64,000 nucleotides of DNA from Clostridiales bacterium (GCA_019419865.1 JAHZIG010000009.1:49817-113816); one strand, 5' to 3'. Shown: positions 27,358-37,321, numbered from the stretch's first letter. The notes: a model not told the origin generated them from the sequence alone. Made by a program: numbers and translations.

Positions 27358-28179
27358 ATGGAACTGTCGGAAATAAACTTAAGACAAACCGCTCTTATTC
27401 TCAAATCGCACGGAGAATACTTTTTTGACAGCTCCTGGCGTTCGGACGCGCCGCTGGAGACTCAGTCAAGATTATTTTTCGTCCAGGACGGAGAGATGTA
27501 TTACAAGATAGAGGGCAAGAACTACGTAGTTTCCAAGAACCAACTCGCTCTGATCCCCGAAAACCGTCACGTTAAATTCGGCGTCTCAAAAGACAAGCTC
27601 GTTCATCTCAGATTTTGCAACTTTAACGCCGCTTTCGGAAATAAGAGCATATTCGACTACTTAGAAGGCGACTGGGTGATTACCGTCGCCGATCCCGAGC
27701 GGACGATCGATCTATTTAAACGCTTCAACGCGACCGATAACGATAATCTGATCCGCGATTTCGTCGAGAAAAAGTTATGCTTGGTCTCCCTCCTCGCCGA
27801 GTTCATGGACGGAGCAAATTTCAAGATCGCGACCGAAAAAGAAAGCTCAAAGATCGATTTTGCCGGTATCGCCGACTTTATACGCAGAAACGCAAACTCT
27901 ACCGACCTGATCACTCTGCGCTTTCTCGCGGATATGGCGCACGTCCACCCGAGTTACTTCGCCAGGGAATTTAAAAAACATTACGGAAAATCGCCGATGC
28001 AATACGTGCTTGACGAGCGCGTAGCCTCGGCCAAGAGACAGCTTGAGAATCCCGCTCTGTCAATAGCCGCTATCGCCGAGAATATGCACTTTTCAAACCC
28101 CAAATATTTCTCCAAGTTCTTTAAGAGACGAACCGGCATGACCCCGACTCAATACCGAAAACAGATCGCCGGAAAATAA
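27358..28179 (+). CDS. AraC-family transcriptional regulator
   Basis: 273 residues. The N-terminal ~150 form a cupin-like sensor domain (FFVQDGEMYYKIEGKNYVVSKNQLALIPENR). The C-terminal ~100 carry two helix-turn-helices, LRFLADMAHVHPSYFAREFKKHYG and SIAAIAENMHFSNPKYFSKFFKRRTGMTPTQYRK, the AraC signature. Proteins of this layout sense a sugar and activate nearby glycosidase and transport genes. AAAAGGAGAG lies before ATG 27358. The large secreted GH95-type enzyme begins 188 bases downstream on the same strand after a terminator, so it is the obvious target. That link is inferred. Confidence 0.9.
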   Translation: MELSEINLRQTALILKSHGEYFFDSSWRSDAPLETQSRLFFVQDGEMYYKIEGKNYVVSKNQLALIPENRHVKFGVSKDKLVHLRFCNFNAAFGNKSIFDYLEGDWVITVADPERTIDLFKRFNATDNDNLIRDFVEKKLCLVSLLAEFMDGANFKIATEKESSKIDFAGIADFIRRNANSTDLITLRFLADMAHVHPSYFAREFKKHYGKSPMQYVLDERVASAKRQLENPALSIAAIAENMHFSNPKYFSKFFKRRTGMTPTQYRKQIAGK

Positions 28180-28221
28180 GTTTTTTTAATCTAAAATCAA
28201 TATAGGTTCAACAAATATGCC

Positions 28222-28270
28222 TAAAGGTTCCCATATTTGATATTGATAATATTAGGGAACCTTTTGTGTT
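28222..28270 (+). terminator. Terminator behind the AraC gene
   Basis: AAAGGTTCCC (28223-28232) and GGGAACCTTT (28255-28264) form a perfect 10-bp stem with a 22-nt AT-rich loop, followed by TTGTGTT. Confidence 0.75.
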
Positions 28271-28367
28271 ATCTAAAAGGTTTCTATTTTTATGCCAAAG
28301 CGCTAAAATATTCTCAATATAAAACAAAACGCATATACAAACTATCCAAAAAGCAAGGAGGACAATT

Positions 28368-31300
28368 ATGAAAAAACTGAAAAGAACTATCTCGCTTCTC
28401 ATGGGTCTGCTGATGGTCTCAGCGCTGCCGGGAATCTCGGCCATGGCCTCGCTCAGCGACTCCGGCGTGAGCGTAGATGGGAGCGACATCCCGGACAGCG
28501 AACCGGGTAAAATATCCTACAGCGACACATACGATCCTATAAGATGGATACGCCCCGGGACCGACGGCAGAAACGGAAGCGGTAACGACCCGTGGCGAAA
28601 CGGACTTGTGACCGGCAACGGACAGAACGGACTCATAGACGACGGCGCGCCCGAAAACGGAACGCTTATCTACCAGAACATGCAGTTCAACTTCCCGTCC
28701 AACGACCAGCGCGAGACTCCCGAGCTGGCGAGCGTAATGGACGAGGTCAAGCAGACGATAGTAAACGGCGGCTCCCCGTCGTCCGCGTCGTCTACGAGCG
28801 CGTCGAGCATACTGAACTCCCGCGCCGGAGAGTGGAGCTATGAAAACGGTCTTACAAGCGGAAGTTCGTGGCAGCTCAAGAACACCTACACCTTCCACCC
28901 AGGCATGCAGCTTCGGCTTAAGATGAACGGGCTTGCAAACGGCGCCGAGGACAGCTTCTACCGCTATACCAACTACGAGACGGCGGAAATCGGCGCGGTG
29001 TGGTCGGACGAAAACGGAGAATGGGAGAGAAAGTCGTTCTCCTCAAGAGAGGACAACGTAACGATCACCTCGGTAAAGGCGACCGACGGAAATAAGGCGT
29101 TCTCGATGGATCTGTCTATCGACGACATCTCGGATATGTCGTCCGAAAACAAGATGAGCGGCTCGGTCGAGGATCTAAGATACAAGAAATTCTATAAGAA
29201 TTCGGACGGCGAGCTGTACATAGGCTCGGTCGCTCACTATCCGAACTACGAAAACAGCGAGCTGAAAGACGGCGGCTTTGCCGGAGTCTCTAAGATAATC
29301 GTAAAGGGCGAGGGCGCGGAAATCAATATTACCGAAGGCGCGGCTCCCGTAGACGACAGGACGGACGAACAGAAAAACAACGGCGTTCCTAACGAGACCG
29401 TGATAAACGTCAGCGGTTCGTCGGTCGGAAGCAACTATACGTTCAACGCCGACCCGACCGTATCGGTTACGAACGCGGAGGAGATAATCGTCATAACCAA
29501 ATCCGCCCGGGATAAAGAGATGGGCGCGTTCGCCGATTTCGCGGGCGCTACGTCGTACGCTCTTGTAGACGAGTTAGTCGCGGATACCAACTCCGCCGCC
29601 GCTAAGTATACGACGGACGGCGTATTCAACTACGACGCGGCTCTGGCTCCGCACGCCGCGGAACACGGCGAAATATTCGGCCGCGCGGAGCTTAACTTAA
29701 ACGCGAGCGAAGCCGACCGCGCGCTCGCAAACGAGGATCTGATCGCAAAGGCTAAGACCGAGGGCGAGAGCGGAACGCTGAACCTCGCAATGCTCGAGCG
29801 TATGTACTATAACGGCAGATACGCGAACGTCTGCTGCAGCGGCTATCAAGTTCCGCGTCTCGGCGGTATGTGGACGGGCGCGTGGAAGGTAGAATGGTCG
29901 GGCGACTACACGACCGACGCGAATATAAACCTTCAAGTGGCCGGGAACAACATCGGAGCTATGCCGGAGTCGTCGCAGGGATTTATAAACTTCCTGCTGA
30001 GGACGGCGTCCGACTGGGAGATCAACGCGAAGCAGGTATACGGGATAGACGACGCGATATTCATCCCCACGCGTATAGACGGCGACAGGGCGATGGTCGT
30101 CCACTTCAGTATGAGCTTTCCCGGACATATCTGGAACAGCGGCGCGAGCTGGATGCTGCTCCCGGTATACGAGTACTGGCAGTGCTACGGGAACCAACGG
30201 ATACCGTTAGCCGACGACGCGCGCGAACTGCTCGAAGTCACGGAGAATACATACAACATGGCGACTCAGTGGTATTCGGACGAGGAACCCGCTAAGGTCA
30301 ACGACACGGTATATAATCTCAGAAACACGCTCGGACTTACCGACGAGAGGGCGGAACAGATACTCGAGCAGGGTTATTTCGACCTTGAAAAGGACATCCT
30401 CTTCCCGCTCCTTACCAAGACCTGCAACTTCTATACCGGACTTCTCACGCCGGAATACTATACAAAGGACGGCAAGGGCTATTACGAGGAGGGCAAGACG
30501 GAATTGGCCGAAGACGAATACTATATGTTCGTGCCGAGCTATTCGCCCGAGAACTGCCCGGAGGGTTATAGCTCTCAGAGCTATCTGCAGATGAACGCGT
30601 CTATGGATATAGCCGCGGCGCGCGACTGCTTTAATATGGCTCAGGAAATCGTAGCCGCGGTTGGCGGAGAGAATATAGACGGCAACGTCATTACCGCCGA
30701 TCCGCAGAAGTGGCAAAGTTATAAGGAAAAACTGCCGCCCTATCTCTACGAGCCGACCGGCGAGCTAAAAGAGTGGGCGATAAGCGACTACGGCGAGAAC
30801 TACGCGCACCGTCATATATCCCAGCTCTACGGGCTCTGGCCGGGCTACGAGGCGAACAACGACCCCGCGCTCTTCGACGGAGCCAAGGCGCTTATAGCGA
30901 CAAAGAATTCATACCCGTCTAACGACAACGTGGCCGGACACAGCTGGGTCCACAAGGGTCTTATCTCCGCCCGCGCCAAGTCGAGCGAGGGCGTTAAAGA
31001 CGCGCTGCTGCCCATCGTATCGCAGGAGATGCACTATAACTCGATGATGACGGCGCATAACACGAGCGGAAACCAGGCGTACTGCACCGACGGAACGATA
31101 ACCCCGCCCGCGATCCTGATAGAATCTCTGCTCTACTCCGACGACCAAACGGTCGAGATACTCCCCGCCGTTATAGACGAGATGTTCAAGGCGGGCGGAA
31201 CCGTTACCGGTCTTAAGACCCGCTCGGGCGGCGACGTATCCGAGCTTAAATGGACTTCGGACGGCGCGGAGCTGACAATTACGAGCGCTGAAGAGATAGA

Positions 31301-33572
31301 TCTAAAATGCGGCAGAGCCGTAGAGAGCGTAACAATAAACGGCGAACCCGCCGAGCTTGCAGCCGACGACAACGGCGAGCCGTACGTTAAGGTAAGCGGC
31401 GAAAACGTAAAGATAGTATTCAGCTTTGCAGAAATAAATAACGGAACTTATACGATCTCTACCGAAAGCGGCGGCGTCATGCCTCAGACCTCTATCGACG
31501 CGAGCGCGGTCGTAACCGAAGAGAACGCGGGCGAGGCGGCAAAATGGAACATAGAGCGCAAAGCCGACGGAACTTATACGATCGAGAGCGCGCTGCACGG
31601 CAGATACCTTGTAAACAACGGTTCGGACGTATATATGAAGCGCGCGCCCGGACAAGACGAGAGTATGTACTGGCGCCTCGACGAAAGCGGATATATCTCG
31701 GCAGTAAACGGGCAATATCTGAGCCTTGAAAACGGCGCGCTCACGCTCGGGACGGACGGAGCGGTATTTACGTTTACCGCGGAACCGGAAACGCTTACGC
31801 AGTACAGCGCGGATTCTATAACAATCTCGGCCGAAGGCGATACTTCGCAGCCCGTTAATCCCGGTACGAGAATAGACTTTACCGCAGAAGTTACTCCCGC
31901 GGCGGCGGAGAGCAAAACGATCGTCTGGAACGTAAGAGCCGAGGACGGAACTCAGCTTACGAGAACACAGTTTACCGACAACACGCTGAGGATCGGAACG
32001 GACGCGCTGTCTAAGACGCTTATCGTAACGGCTCAGTCCGAGGACGGCGCCTGCGTATCGAACGAACTTAGGATAACGGTTAGCGACACCGTGCAGGACG
32101 AACTTAAATTCTCGCCCGTTCAGGACGTTTTTGTAAGCGGATGGAGCGGCGACAAGAATACCAACTACGGCGACGACTCGCACGACTACCTCACCACGAC
32201 GAACACTAAAAACACGGACAAAAAATATACGCTTATAAAATTCGACATACCGACTCTCGGCGCCGAGGTTAAGGAAGAACTCTCTTCCGAGCTTGTTCTG
32301 ACCTACATGGAGCAGACCGAGCCGGACGGAGTGAACTATTACGCATACGAGTATACCGGCGACTGGGACGAGAGTTCCGCGACCTGGAACTCCATAAACG
32401 GGGATAGTTACGACAAGGGAGATGCGATAGCCGAGGGCGTATACGACCGCGAAACCAAGCAAATGCGCTTCGCTCTCCCGGCGGATTATATAAAGAATAA
32501 TTCCGGCAAGACCGTAACTCTGCTTATCGACTCGCCGGACGCTCCCGGAGTGCGCACTTTCTGGTACTCGCGCGAATCGGGCGACGAGAACACCGCGCCT
32601 GCGATAAACTTCTCGTACATAGTAGATACCTCGCAGGTCAAGACCGTGACATACGGCCCCTACTGGGCGGACGAGGTCGAGAACCGTCAGGGCTCGAGCG
32701 GCGACGTTGCGGAAAACGATTTCGGAGACTTTAAGAACGTAGACGATACGATAAAAGTATTCTTCCCGGACGCGGAAGACGGCGCGTCGATAGGCTCGCT
32801 CGATAGGATCAACGGTATCGACAACGGTTCGAGCGCCGGCTGGAGAGGATACGTTACAAAGACGATAGACGCGGAAGGCGCCGGAGATTATACGATATAC
32901 GCGCTCGGCAACACCAACGCGACCAACAGATCGATCGAGATAACGAACGAAACGACGGACGAGAGCGCGGTATCCGCGCAGTCTTCCGAGCTTACGGAAT
33001 ATTCCACGTCAAATTATATGCGGGTGTTCAGCGTAGAGCTCAGACTCGAAAGAGGCGAAAACGTACTGCGTATCCAGGCCCCCGAAGGCGAAGCGGCGCC
33101 CAACTTTATCGCGCTGCTCGCGACCGGAGAGATATACGGCTCCAGCGGGGAAACCCCGCCGCCGACGGCGCCCCCGACTTCAGCGCCGACTCCGACGGCC
33201 ACGATCGCGCCGACTCAGGCCCCAACAGCCGCTCCAACAACGACTCCAACGGCTGCGCCAACCGCAACTCCGACTCAGGCTCCGGAGGCGTATGAGATAA
33301 TCTCGTATTCGGTAACCAACGACGGCGAGACGGCCGTTGTCGAAAGCGCTAACGTGCGCGCAGAGGACGCGGAGAACGTAACGCTCTACACCGCGGCCTA
33401 CAACGACGAGGGCGTTTTGGTCGGATTCGTCCAGAGCGAGGTCGAGAGAAGCGGCGAAAGTTCGGTTGTCGTAGGGCTTGAGACGGATCCGGCGAATACC
33501 GTAAAGATGTTCCTGTGGCGGGATATGCAGCCGCTGACGGATGCGAAGGAGATTTCGCTGGACGCGGAGTAG
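28368..33572 (+). CDS. Secreted multimodular glycoside hydrolase, GH95 type
   Basis: 1734 residues with a signal peptide (MKKLKR plus a hydrophobic core, cleavage near AMA-S at ~27). A GH95-like N-terminal beta domain (~40-320) precedes an (alpha/alpha)6 catalytic domain (~400-880). It has WSGDYTTDANINLQ, where NIN matches the AfcA Asn-x-Asn pair; PSYSPEN, which may hold the general acid; and HRHISQLYGLWPG. After that come a ricin/CBM13-like region (~1015-1140), an Ig-like domain (~1145-1240), a DNRLRE/CBM96-like domain (~1247-1424), a CBM6/35-like jelly roll (~1425-1590), a Pro/Thr linker (~1590-1640) and a 95-residue C-terminal module. GH95 enzymes cut alpha-L-fucosyl or galactosyl ends; the substrate here is open. 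AAGGAGG precedes ATG 28368. Confidence 0.82.
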   Translation: MKKLKRTISLLMGLLMVSALPGISAMASLSDSGVSVDGSDIPDSEPGKISYSDTYDPIRWIRPGTDGRNGSGNDPWRNGLVTGNGQNGLIDDGAPENGTLIYQNMQFNFPSNDQRETPELASVMDEVKQTIVNGGSPSSASSTSASSILNSRAGEWSYENGLTSGSSWQLKNTYTFHPGMQLRLKMNGLANGAEDSFYRYTNYETAEIGAVWSDENGEWERKSFSSREDNVTITSVKATDGNKAFSMDLSIDDISDMSSENKMSGSVEDLRYKKFYKNSDGELYIGSVAHYPNYENSELKDGGFAGVSKIIVKGEGAEINITEGAAPVDDRTDEQKNNGVPNETVINVSGSSVGSNYTFNADPTVSVTNAEEIIVITKSARDKEMGAFADFAGATSYALVDELVADTNSAAAKYTTDGVFNYDAALAPHAAEHGEIFGRAELNLNASEADRALANEDLIAKAKTEGESGTLNLAMLERMYYNGRYANVCCSGYQVPRLGGMWTGAWKVEWSGDYTTDANINLQVAGNNIGAMPESSQGFINFLLRTASDWEINAKQVYGIDDAIFIPTRIDGDRAMVVHFSMSFPGHIWNSGASWMLLPVYEYWQCYGNQRIPLADDARELLEVTENTYNMATQWYSDEEPAKVNDTVYNLRNTLGLTDERAEQILEQGYFDLEKDILFPLLTKTCNFYTGLLTPEYYTKDGKGYYEEGKTELAEDEYYMFVPSYSPENCPEGYSSQSYLQMNASMDIAAARDCFNMAQEIVAAVGGENIDGNVITADPQKWQSYKEKLPPYLYEPTGELKEWAISDYGENYAHRHISQLYGLWPGYEANNDPALFDGAKALIATKNSYPSNDNVAGHSWVHKGLISARAKSSEGVKDALLPIVSQEMHYNSMMTAHNTSGNQAYCTDGTITPPAILIESLLYSDDQTVEILPAVIDEMFKAGGTVTGLKTRSGGDVSELKWTSDGAELTITSAEEIDLKCGRAVESVTINGEPAELAADDNGEPYVKVSGENVKIVFSFAEINNGTYTISTESGGVMPQTSIDASAVVTEENAGEAAKWNIERKADGTYTIESALHGRYLVNNGSDVYMKRAPGQDESMYWRLDESGYISAVNGQYLSLENGALTLGTDGAVFTFTAEPETLTQYSADSITISAEGDTSQPVNPGTRIDFTAEVTPAAAESKTIVWNVRAEDGTQLTRTQFTDNTLRIGTDALSKTLIVTAQSEDGACVSNELRITVSDTVQDELKFSPVQDVFVSGWSGDKNTNYGDDSHDYLTTTNTKNTDKKYTLIKFDIPTLGAEVKEELSSELVLTYMEQTEPDGVNYYAYEYTGDWDESSATWNSINGDSYDKGDAIAEGVYDRETKQMRFALPADYIKNNSGKTVTLLIDSPDAPGVRTFWYSRESGDENTAPAINFSYIVDTSQVKTVTYGPYWADEVENRQGSSGDVAENDFGDFKNVDDTIKVFFPDAEDGASIGSLDRINGIDNGSSAGWRGYVTKTIDAEGAGDYTIYALGNTNATNRSIEITNETTDESAVSAQSSELTEYSTSNYMRVFSVELRLERGENVLRIQAPEGEAAPNFIALLATGEIYGSSGETPPPTAPPTSAPTPTATIAPTQAPTAAPTTTPTAAPTATPTQAPEAYEIISYSVTNDGETAVVESANVRAEDAENVTLYTAAYNDEGVLVGFVQSEVERSGESSVVVGLETDPANTVKMFLWRDMQPLTDAKEISLDAE

Positions 33573-33666
33573 GCCGAGAGGATAACCCAAAACTTCGACC
33601 GAAACAGGAAATTCGCATACAGCGGCGCGGAACTTGCGGCGCAGGACATAGATTAAGACAAAATAA

Positions 33667-33697
33667 GCGGGCGAACGCCAAAAGATCGTCCGCCCGC
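33667..33697 (+). repeat. Hairpin downstream of the GH95 gene
   Basis: GCGGGCG (33667-33673) and CGCCCGC (33691-33697) are inverted. No T run follows; it may protect the 3' end of the mRNA. Confidence 0.45.
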
Positions 33698-33744
33698 CGC
33701 ATAGCAAAAGCAAAAAATTATTCCCAATTAAATCGCAATTATAC

Positions 33745-33778
33745 TTTCCCGGCGGAGCGCTCCGCCGGTTTCTTATTT
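33745..33778. terminator. Terminator shared by convergent GH95 and glycosyltransferase genes
   Basis: A perfect 20-bp palindrome (33749-33768, arms CCGGCGGAGC / GCTCCGCCGG) is flanked by AAAG upstream (33743-33747, complement CTTT) and TTTCTTATTT downstream. Confidence 0.75.
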
Positions 33779-33785
33779 CAATATA

Positions 33786-34841
33786 TCAAAGCGGTCTTAT
33801 ATACCGCCTCTTAAGCTTATCGGCTTCCCTGAAGGCCGTCTTAAGCGTATCCAGATATAGATTTCCTGTCTCTCCGGTATACTCGAGCGGCTGTTTGAGT
33901 ATCGCCGCTCTTCTTGTCTTATCGAACTCCATAAGCCCTTCCCTGCGCTCGGTGATCCTCAGCTCCTCGTCTTTGGCCGTCAGTGAACCGTCGTGCATTC
34001 TGTAATAGTACAGCGGCTTTTTGAAATCCGAATGTTTTATCTTAAAGACCTCGTTCATACGCATCCAGTAATCGTAATCCTCAAAGCCGAACATATCGCC
34101 GTCGTAGCCGCCTATTATATCCGCGGCCGACGCTCTGTACATAAAAGCCGCGCCTATCGTGTTGTTGGCTTTCGTGTTCAAATTCAAGGTCGAAGTCGGC
34201 AGGATCACGTTCCCGCTCCCCGGCGGGTATTCGTACCAGCCGAAGCCGCGAAGTATATCCCCGCCATGATCGATCAGTCTCATATTTGAATATACCATCG
34301 CCGCCTCTTTATCCCTATTCAACTCTTCTACCATCTCGGCGATAAATTCGCGGCGCATGATATTATCCGCGCTTATCCATGTAAAAAATTCGCCCCCGGC
34401 TATCTCGAAGCCCCTGTTTAGAGCGGCGGGCAGCCTGAGATTAGACTGACGCGCGACTTTGACATGCGGATTCAGTCTTGCGTACGCGTCGGCGATCTCG
34501 CCGCTAAGGTCGGTCGAGCCGTCGTCTACTATGATAAGCTCGATATTTTTATACGTCTGCGATAGTACCGATTCTATCGCGCCTATTAGGTATTTATCCC
34601 CATTATACACAGGCAGAACGACCGACACAAGTCCGCGCTCGCCCTTGGGCGTAAGCTCGCTCGCTTTGATACGATACTTTCGCCCGAACGCTTTTTTGTA
34701 CTCGGCGAACTCTCCGCCGCCACGCGATCTAAGCGCGGCTAATATCCGCTCTTTAAGCGTCCTCGCCGCGCCGGATATAAAATATCCAAACTTCGATCTC
34801 TTATCCGCTTTTGATCTTTTCGCAAAGCTCCCTATACGCAT
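33786..34841 (-). CDS. Family 2 glycosyltransferase (A)
   Basis: About 351 residues. A basic N-terminal stretch (~70 residues) precedes the GT2 fold: VSVVLPVYNGDKYLIGAIESVLSQTY, IIVDDGST and FTWISADN (in place of the metal-binding DxD), then FGFEDYDYWMRM as the acceptor/base region. The enzyme transfers a sugar from a nucleotide donor to a growing glycan in the cytoplasm. Its start overlaps the end of the upstream glycosyltransferase gene (stop at 34801-34803), so the two are translationally coupled. ATG 34841 has GAGAGGG abutting it; ATG 34871 has no ribosome site. It is the last gene of the operon. Confidence 0.85.
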   Translation of the reverse strand: MRIGSFAKRSKADKRSKFGYFISGAARTLKERILAALRSRGGGEFAEYKKAFGRKYRIKASELTPKGERGLVSVVLPVYNGDKYLIGAIESVLSQTYKNIELIIVDDGSTDLSGEIADAYARLNPHVKVARQSNLRLPAALNRGFEIAGGEFFTWISADNIMRREFIAEMVEELNRDKEAAMVYSNMRLIDHGGDILRGFGWYEYPPGSGNVILPTSTLNLNTKANNTIGAAFMYRASAADIIGGYDGDMFGFEDYDYWMRMNEVFKIKHSDFKKPLYYYRMHDGSLTAKDEELRITERREGLMEFDKTRRAAILKQPLEYTGETGNLYLDTLKTAFREADKLKRRYIRPL

Positions 34842-35892
34842 CCCTCTCACATTCCTTATAGAAGATCTCATAATATAAACCGTCGTCTCCGCGCGCTCGT
34901 TTCTTCAGCCGCAGGATCTCGCTCTCGGCTATCTCGGCTCTCTCAGCCGCGTACTCCGCCGTTATCTTCGAGCTTGAATATCCGTCGGCGTAGAGCTTAT
35001 ACATGGTCAATATCCCGGCTCTGAGCGTGTTTTTGACATGCTCCTCGGTGTAGCGATCCAGGCTTACGTTGTGGATAACGACCGAATTCGGCTCGATTCC
35101 GACCCTCCAGCCGGCGCCGATCGCCTTAAAACAGAGCGCGGTCTCCTCGCCGCCCGCATAGTCGCCGCCGCGTCTTCCGTAGCTCAGATCGAACCCGCCC
35201 AGCTCTAAAAGCGCCGATCTTCTGACCCCGAAATTCGCCCCGTACGGAAACTCATACTGCTTTGAGACCGTCCGGTACTTTTTATAATTCACCGTATAAG
35301 CGCTCCATACCGATTCGCGCCCTTTAAGTACTATATCCGGTCTCGGCTCGGGCGGCTTAAGCTCTATTACTCCGCCTATTATCGCCGCGTCCGGATGTTT
35401 TCTGAACGCTTCCAGCATATACGCCAGACAGTTAAAGTCGCAGACCGCGTCGTCGTCTATATACAGCAGATACTCGCCCCTCGCATTTTCCGCTCCTGTG
35501 TTTCTGGCTCTCGACAGCCCTATCTCCGGCTCATCGATCACCCTTATCTCCACGCCCGAATAAGCTACTAAAAGTTCCTCTTCAAAGCCCGGGTCGGCCT
35601 TGCCGTTATTTACGACTACGATCTCATACTCGCTCGAGTTCAAGGACTGGTTCGCCGCCGATCTGATCGCCTCGAGCGCCTGTTCTTTTCGCTCATATGT
35701 GCATATAACGACCGACAGCGGCAGCGCTTCCCGGCATTGTTCGGATGCGCCGCGCTTTCTCCGGCGTCTTAGCCCGCCTTTAAAATGGGTATAGTTCTTA
35801 ATCTCGCAAACTCCCTTTTTCAGCGCCAGCCTTAGCCCCGACCGGCCGAGGTCGACCGCGTTTGTCAGCGAAATATTTCCCTTGTTTCTCAT
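34801..35892 (-). CDS. Family 2 glycosyltransferase (B)
   Basis: 363 residues. A ~55-residue basic lead precedes the GT2 core: LSVVICTYERKEQALEAIRS, YEIVVVNNGK, and YLLYIDDDAVCDF with the DDD metal site, then FGVRRSALLELGGFDLSYGRRGGDYAGGEETALCFKA with the catalytic ED/EE-type motif. It is of the rhamnosyl/galactosyl-transferase type found in capsule clusters. ATG 35892 has AAAGGA at 8 nt; the frame is open 5 codons up. Its upstream end overlaps the stop region of the ABC ATPase gene, and its own end overlaps the next glycosyltransferase, so all three are one operon. Confidence 0.86.
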   Translation of the reverse strand: MRNKGNISLTNAVDLGRSGLRLALKKGVCEIKNYTHFKGGLRRRRKRGASEQCREALPLSVVICTYERKEQALEAIRSAANQSLNSSEYEIVVVNNGKADPGFEEELLVAYSGVEIRVIDEPEIGLSRARNTGAENARGEYLLYIDDDAVCDFNCLAYMLEAFRKHPDAAIIGGVIELKPPEPRPDIVLKGRESVWSAYTVNYKKYRTVSKQYEFPYGANFGVRRSALLELGGFDLSYGRRGGDYAGGEETALCFKAIGAGWRVGIEPNSVVIHNVSLDRYTEEHVKNTLRAGILTMYKLYADGYSSSKITAEYAAERAEIAESEILRLKKRARGDDGLYYEIFYKECERDAYRELCEKIKSG

Positions 35893-35903
35893 ATCCGATC
35901 CTT

Positions 35904-37178
35904 TCAAAATACTCCCCGCTCCTGATCCTTAAAGGAGCTCTCCGCAGTCTCCGCGTCTTCGATCTTTAAAGCCTCGACCTTCGTGTCTACCGCGACCAGC
36001 CCGTAGCGCTCCCTGCCTATTTCCCCGACAGATTCAAACTCGGCTATATTTTCGGCATAATCGATATATTTTATAGGATATTCGTCGCGTATCTCCAAGC
36101 CCGCCGCAATAAAATATTTACCCGAGTTTAAGACGTTCTTAAACTTGAACCGTATCCTATTCGCCCCGGGACTTAAAAGCCCCGAACCGCGGAACTTCCC
36201 TCCCGGCGCCATATATTCGGCGTCGGACATGACGAACAGGTCGAGACCCGTCCGATCCTTTACCGCCAGCGACGCGGCCAGTTTATCGAGCGGGGCGCTT
36301 TCGGGGATATTCAGCGCCATATCGACAGTTATGGTCTCGTTCGGCAGATACCCGGCTCTGTCCGGTATTACTGAGACGATAGCTCCGACTCCGCTGCCGA
36401 ACCGGTTGAGCGTACCTTTATCGCGCGTTTCGTCCTCGGTTCCCGTTCCTCTCAGCTCGTGTTCTATATACTCGGCGGTGACTTTGTTGGTCGCGCCGTC
36501 CATGACTATCCGTCCTTTTTCGAGCCAAATACAGCGTTCGCAGAACCTGCGCGCCGCGTCCAGATCGTGCGTGACGAAAATAATGGTAACTCCCCTGCGC
36601 TTTAGCTCTTCAAGCCGCCTGAAGCACTTGGCCTGAAACCTGTAGTCGCCCACGGCGAGCGCCTCGTCTACGAGCAGGACGTCCGGCTCCGAATCTACCG
36701 CCGCCGCGAACGCGAGCCGCACCAACATGCCCGACGAATAGGTCTTGACCGGCATGTCTATATATTCGCCAAGCTCCGAAAAATCTATTATCCCGCCGAT
36801 GGTCTTTGCGGTCTCGGATCTGGGCGCTCCGCTCATGGCGCCGCTGAGATATATATTCTCCCTTCCCGTATATTCGGGATTGAACCCCGCTCCAAGCTCG
36901 ATCAGCGCGGCGACCCTGCCATGTACGGCGACCGTTCCCGAATCGGGCGCGGTTATCCCCGCCGCGATCTTGAGCAGGGTGGATTTCCCAGAGCCGTTCC
37001 CGCCTATTATACCGACGCATTCGCCCTTTTCAACCGTCAGGCTTACGTCTTTCAGCGCGGCCGTGAAGCCGTTTTCCTCGGACTTTCTCATGCCCGTCAG
37101 GTTCGCCTTAAAGGTCAGGAAGTTGTTCTTTGAAGCCGCGTAGTATTTGTTTATATTATTGATTTCTATGCTGTTCAT
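35904..37178 (-). CDS. Polysaccharide ABC transporter ATPase with Wzt-like tail
   Basis: 424 residues. The ATPase part has Walker A GGNGSGKSTLLKIAAG, signature YSSGMLVRLAFA, Walker B VLLVDEALAVGD and the H-loop VTHDLD; its N-terminal shape is that of TagH/RfbE/Wzt. The extra ~160 C-terminal residues form an all-beta domain like the Wzt C-terminal carbohydrate-binding domain, which checks the chain end of the glycan before export. ATG 37178 starts the family-typical MNSIEINNINKYY; a longer frame of 32 codons upstream lacks family similarity. The usual permease partner (TagG/Wzm) is not next to it. It heads an operon with two GT2 genes. Confidence 0.88.
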   Translation of the reverse strand: MNSIEINNINKYYAASKNNFLTFKANLTGMRKSEENGFTAALKDVSLTVEKGECVGIIGGNGSGKSTLLKIAAGITAPDSGTVAVHGRVAALIELGAGFNPEYTGRENIYLSGAMSGAPRSETAKTIGGIIDFSELGEYIDMPVKTYSSGMLVRLAFAAAVDSEPDVLLVDEALAVGDYRFQAKCFRRLEELKRRGVTIIFVTHDLDAARRFCERCIWLEKGRIVMDGATNKVTAEYIEHELRGTGTEDETRDKGTLNRFGSGVGAIVSVIPDRAGYLPNETITVDMALNIPESAPLDKLAASLAVKDRTGLDLFVMSDAEYMAPGGKFRGSGLLSPGANRIRFKFKNVLNSGKYFIAAGLEIRDEYPIKYIDYAENIAEFESVGEIGRERYGLVAVDTKVEALKIEDAETAESSFKDQERGVF

Positions 37179-37321
37179 ACGCCGATTATACCATCCTTTG
37201 AGTATTAAATCAATATCCGCTCTCGTCGAGCGGCGACCGCTCAAAAATAAAAGTTTAAAACCCGCTTGACACATCGTTCTGTTTATGCTATTATATAGCG
37301 CAATTGAATAATATAAACCGT

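Noticed and set aside
31302..32462. Long open frame of 386 codons on the minus strand inside the GH95 gene
   Set aside because: It mirrors the codon pattern of the real gene on the other strand, has no ribosome site and gives an Arg/Val-rich, family-less translation.
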